A program made the translations under genes and the position numbers. Under the pieces are notes generated by a model. The model ran no database searches, was not told the origin of the DNA, and saw nothing but the letters and a program-made list of their open reading frames with translations. From positions 1-5,442 of the forward strand of contig JACQUH010000187.1 in assembly GCA_016210375.1 (NCBI GenBank): DNA of 5,442 nt, in the 5' to 3' direction. This DNA comes from Chloroflexota bacterium. Lineage in GTDB: Bacteria; Chloroflexota; Dehalococcoidia; Lucifugimonadales; JACPCL1. Shown one piece after another: positions 5,375 to 5,442 of this stretch. Within the stretch, counting starts at the first letter, position 1; every line of letters begins with the position of its first letter.

Positions 5375-5442
5375 TCACGCGCTGCCTTCGGGGTGGGCCT
5401 TCAGCCAGGCCTCCACGCCCTCGGTGAGGCAGTGGCCGGCGA
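5375..5442 (-). CDS. C-terminal end of an unidentified protein (partial)
   Basis: Read on the minus strand, an open frame enters from the window edge and stops at TGA (5377-5375), giving 21 residues that include CLTEGVEAWLKAHPEG. Twenty of the 21 codons end in G or C, as in the neighbouring genes, and the stop falls directly beside palindrome copy B, as expected for a convergent gene end. The EGVEAW stretch faintly recalls the last helix of rhodanese-like domains, but 21 residues are too few for an assignment and I do not name a function. Confidence 0.5.
   Translation of the reverse strand, partial: AGHCLTEGVEAWLKAHPEGSA

Overview
The window looks like an ordinary housekeeping stretch of a GC-rich bacterial chromosome. 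Third codon positions are mostly G or C, Shine-Dalgarno sites are clear and the promoters are sigma-70 type. The trigger factor-ClpP-ClpX protein set, a stand-alone BioD-like/DRTGG protein and pyrimidine-rich intergenic foldback repeats together would fit a Chloroflexota member (Dehalococcoidia-like). That taxonomic guess is an inference from style and gene content, not from a marker gene.

Layout. Positions 1-67 hold the 5' part of a tRNA-Leu(CAA) on the minus strand, cut by the window edge. A 95-bp divergent region (68-162) carries one promoter in each direction. tRNA-Phe(GAA) and tRNA-Gly(GCC) follow on the plus strand, separated by a 7-bp inverted repeat and closed by a strong Rho-independent terminator (349-381). 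A 345-aa P-loop/DRTGG protein (427-1464) comes next. The gene-free interval 1465-1851 contains a three-hairpin foldback element, an extended -10 promoter and a structured mRNA leader. Then come tig (trigger factor, TTG start at 1852), clpP (overlapping the end of tig by 17 nt) and clpX (149 nt further on). A second copy of the palindromic repeat (5324-5372) sits between clpX and the 3' end of an unidentified convergent gene on the minus strand (5375 to the window end).

How the genes work together. Trigger factor is the ribosome-bound chaperone that meets nascent chains. ClpX is the AAA+ unfoldase that recognises tagged or damaged proteins and feeds them to the ClpP peptidase chamber. The tig-clpP-clpX order is a widely conserved protein quality-control cluster. 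All three proteins keep their key residues, so they should be functional.

The most noteworthy non-coding signals are the 41-nt palindromic repeat present twice in identical form on either side of tig-clpP-clpX, the larger foldback around its first copy, and a long stem-loop in the tig leader. I see no CRISPR array, transposase, prophage gene or clearly novel protein system.
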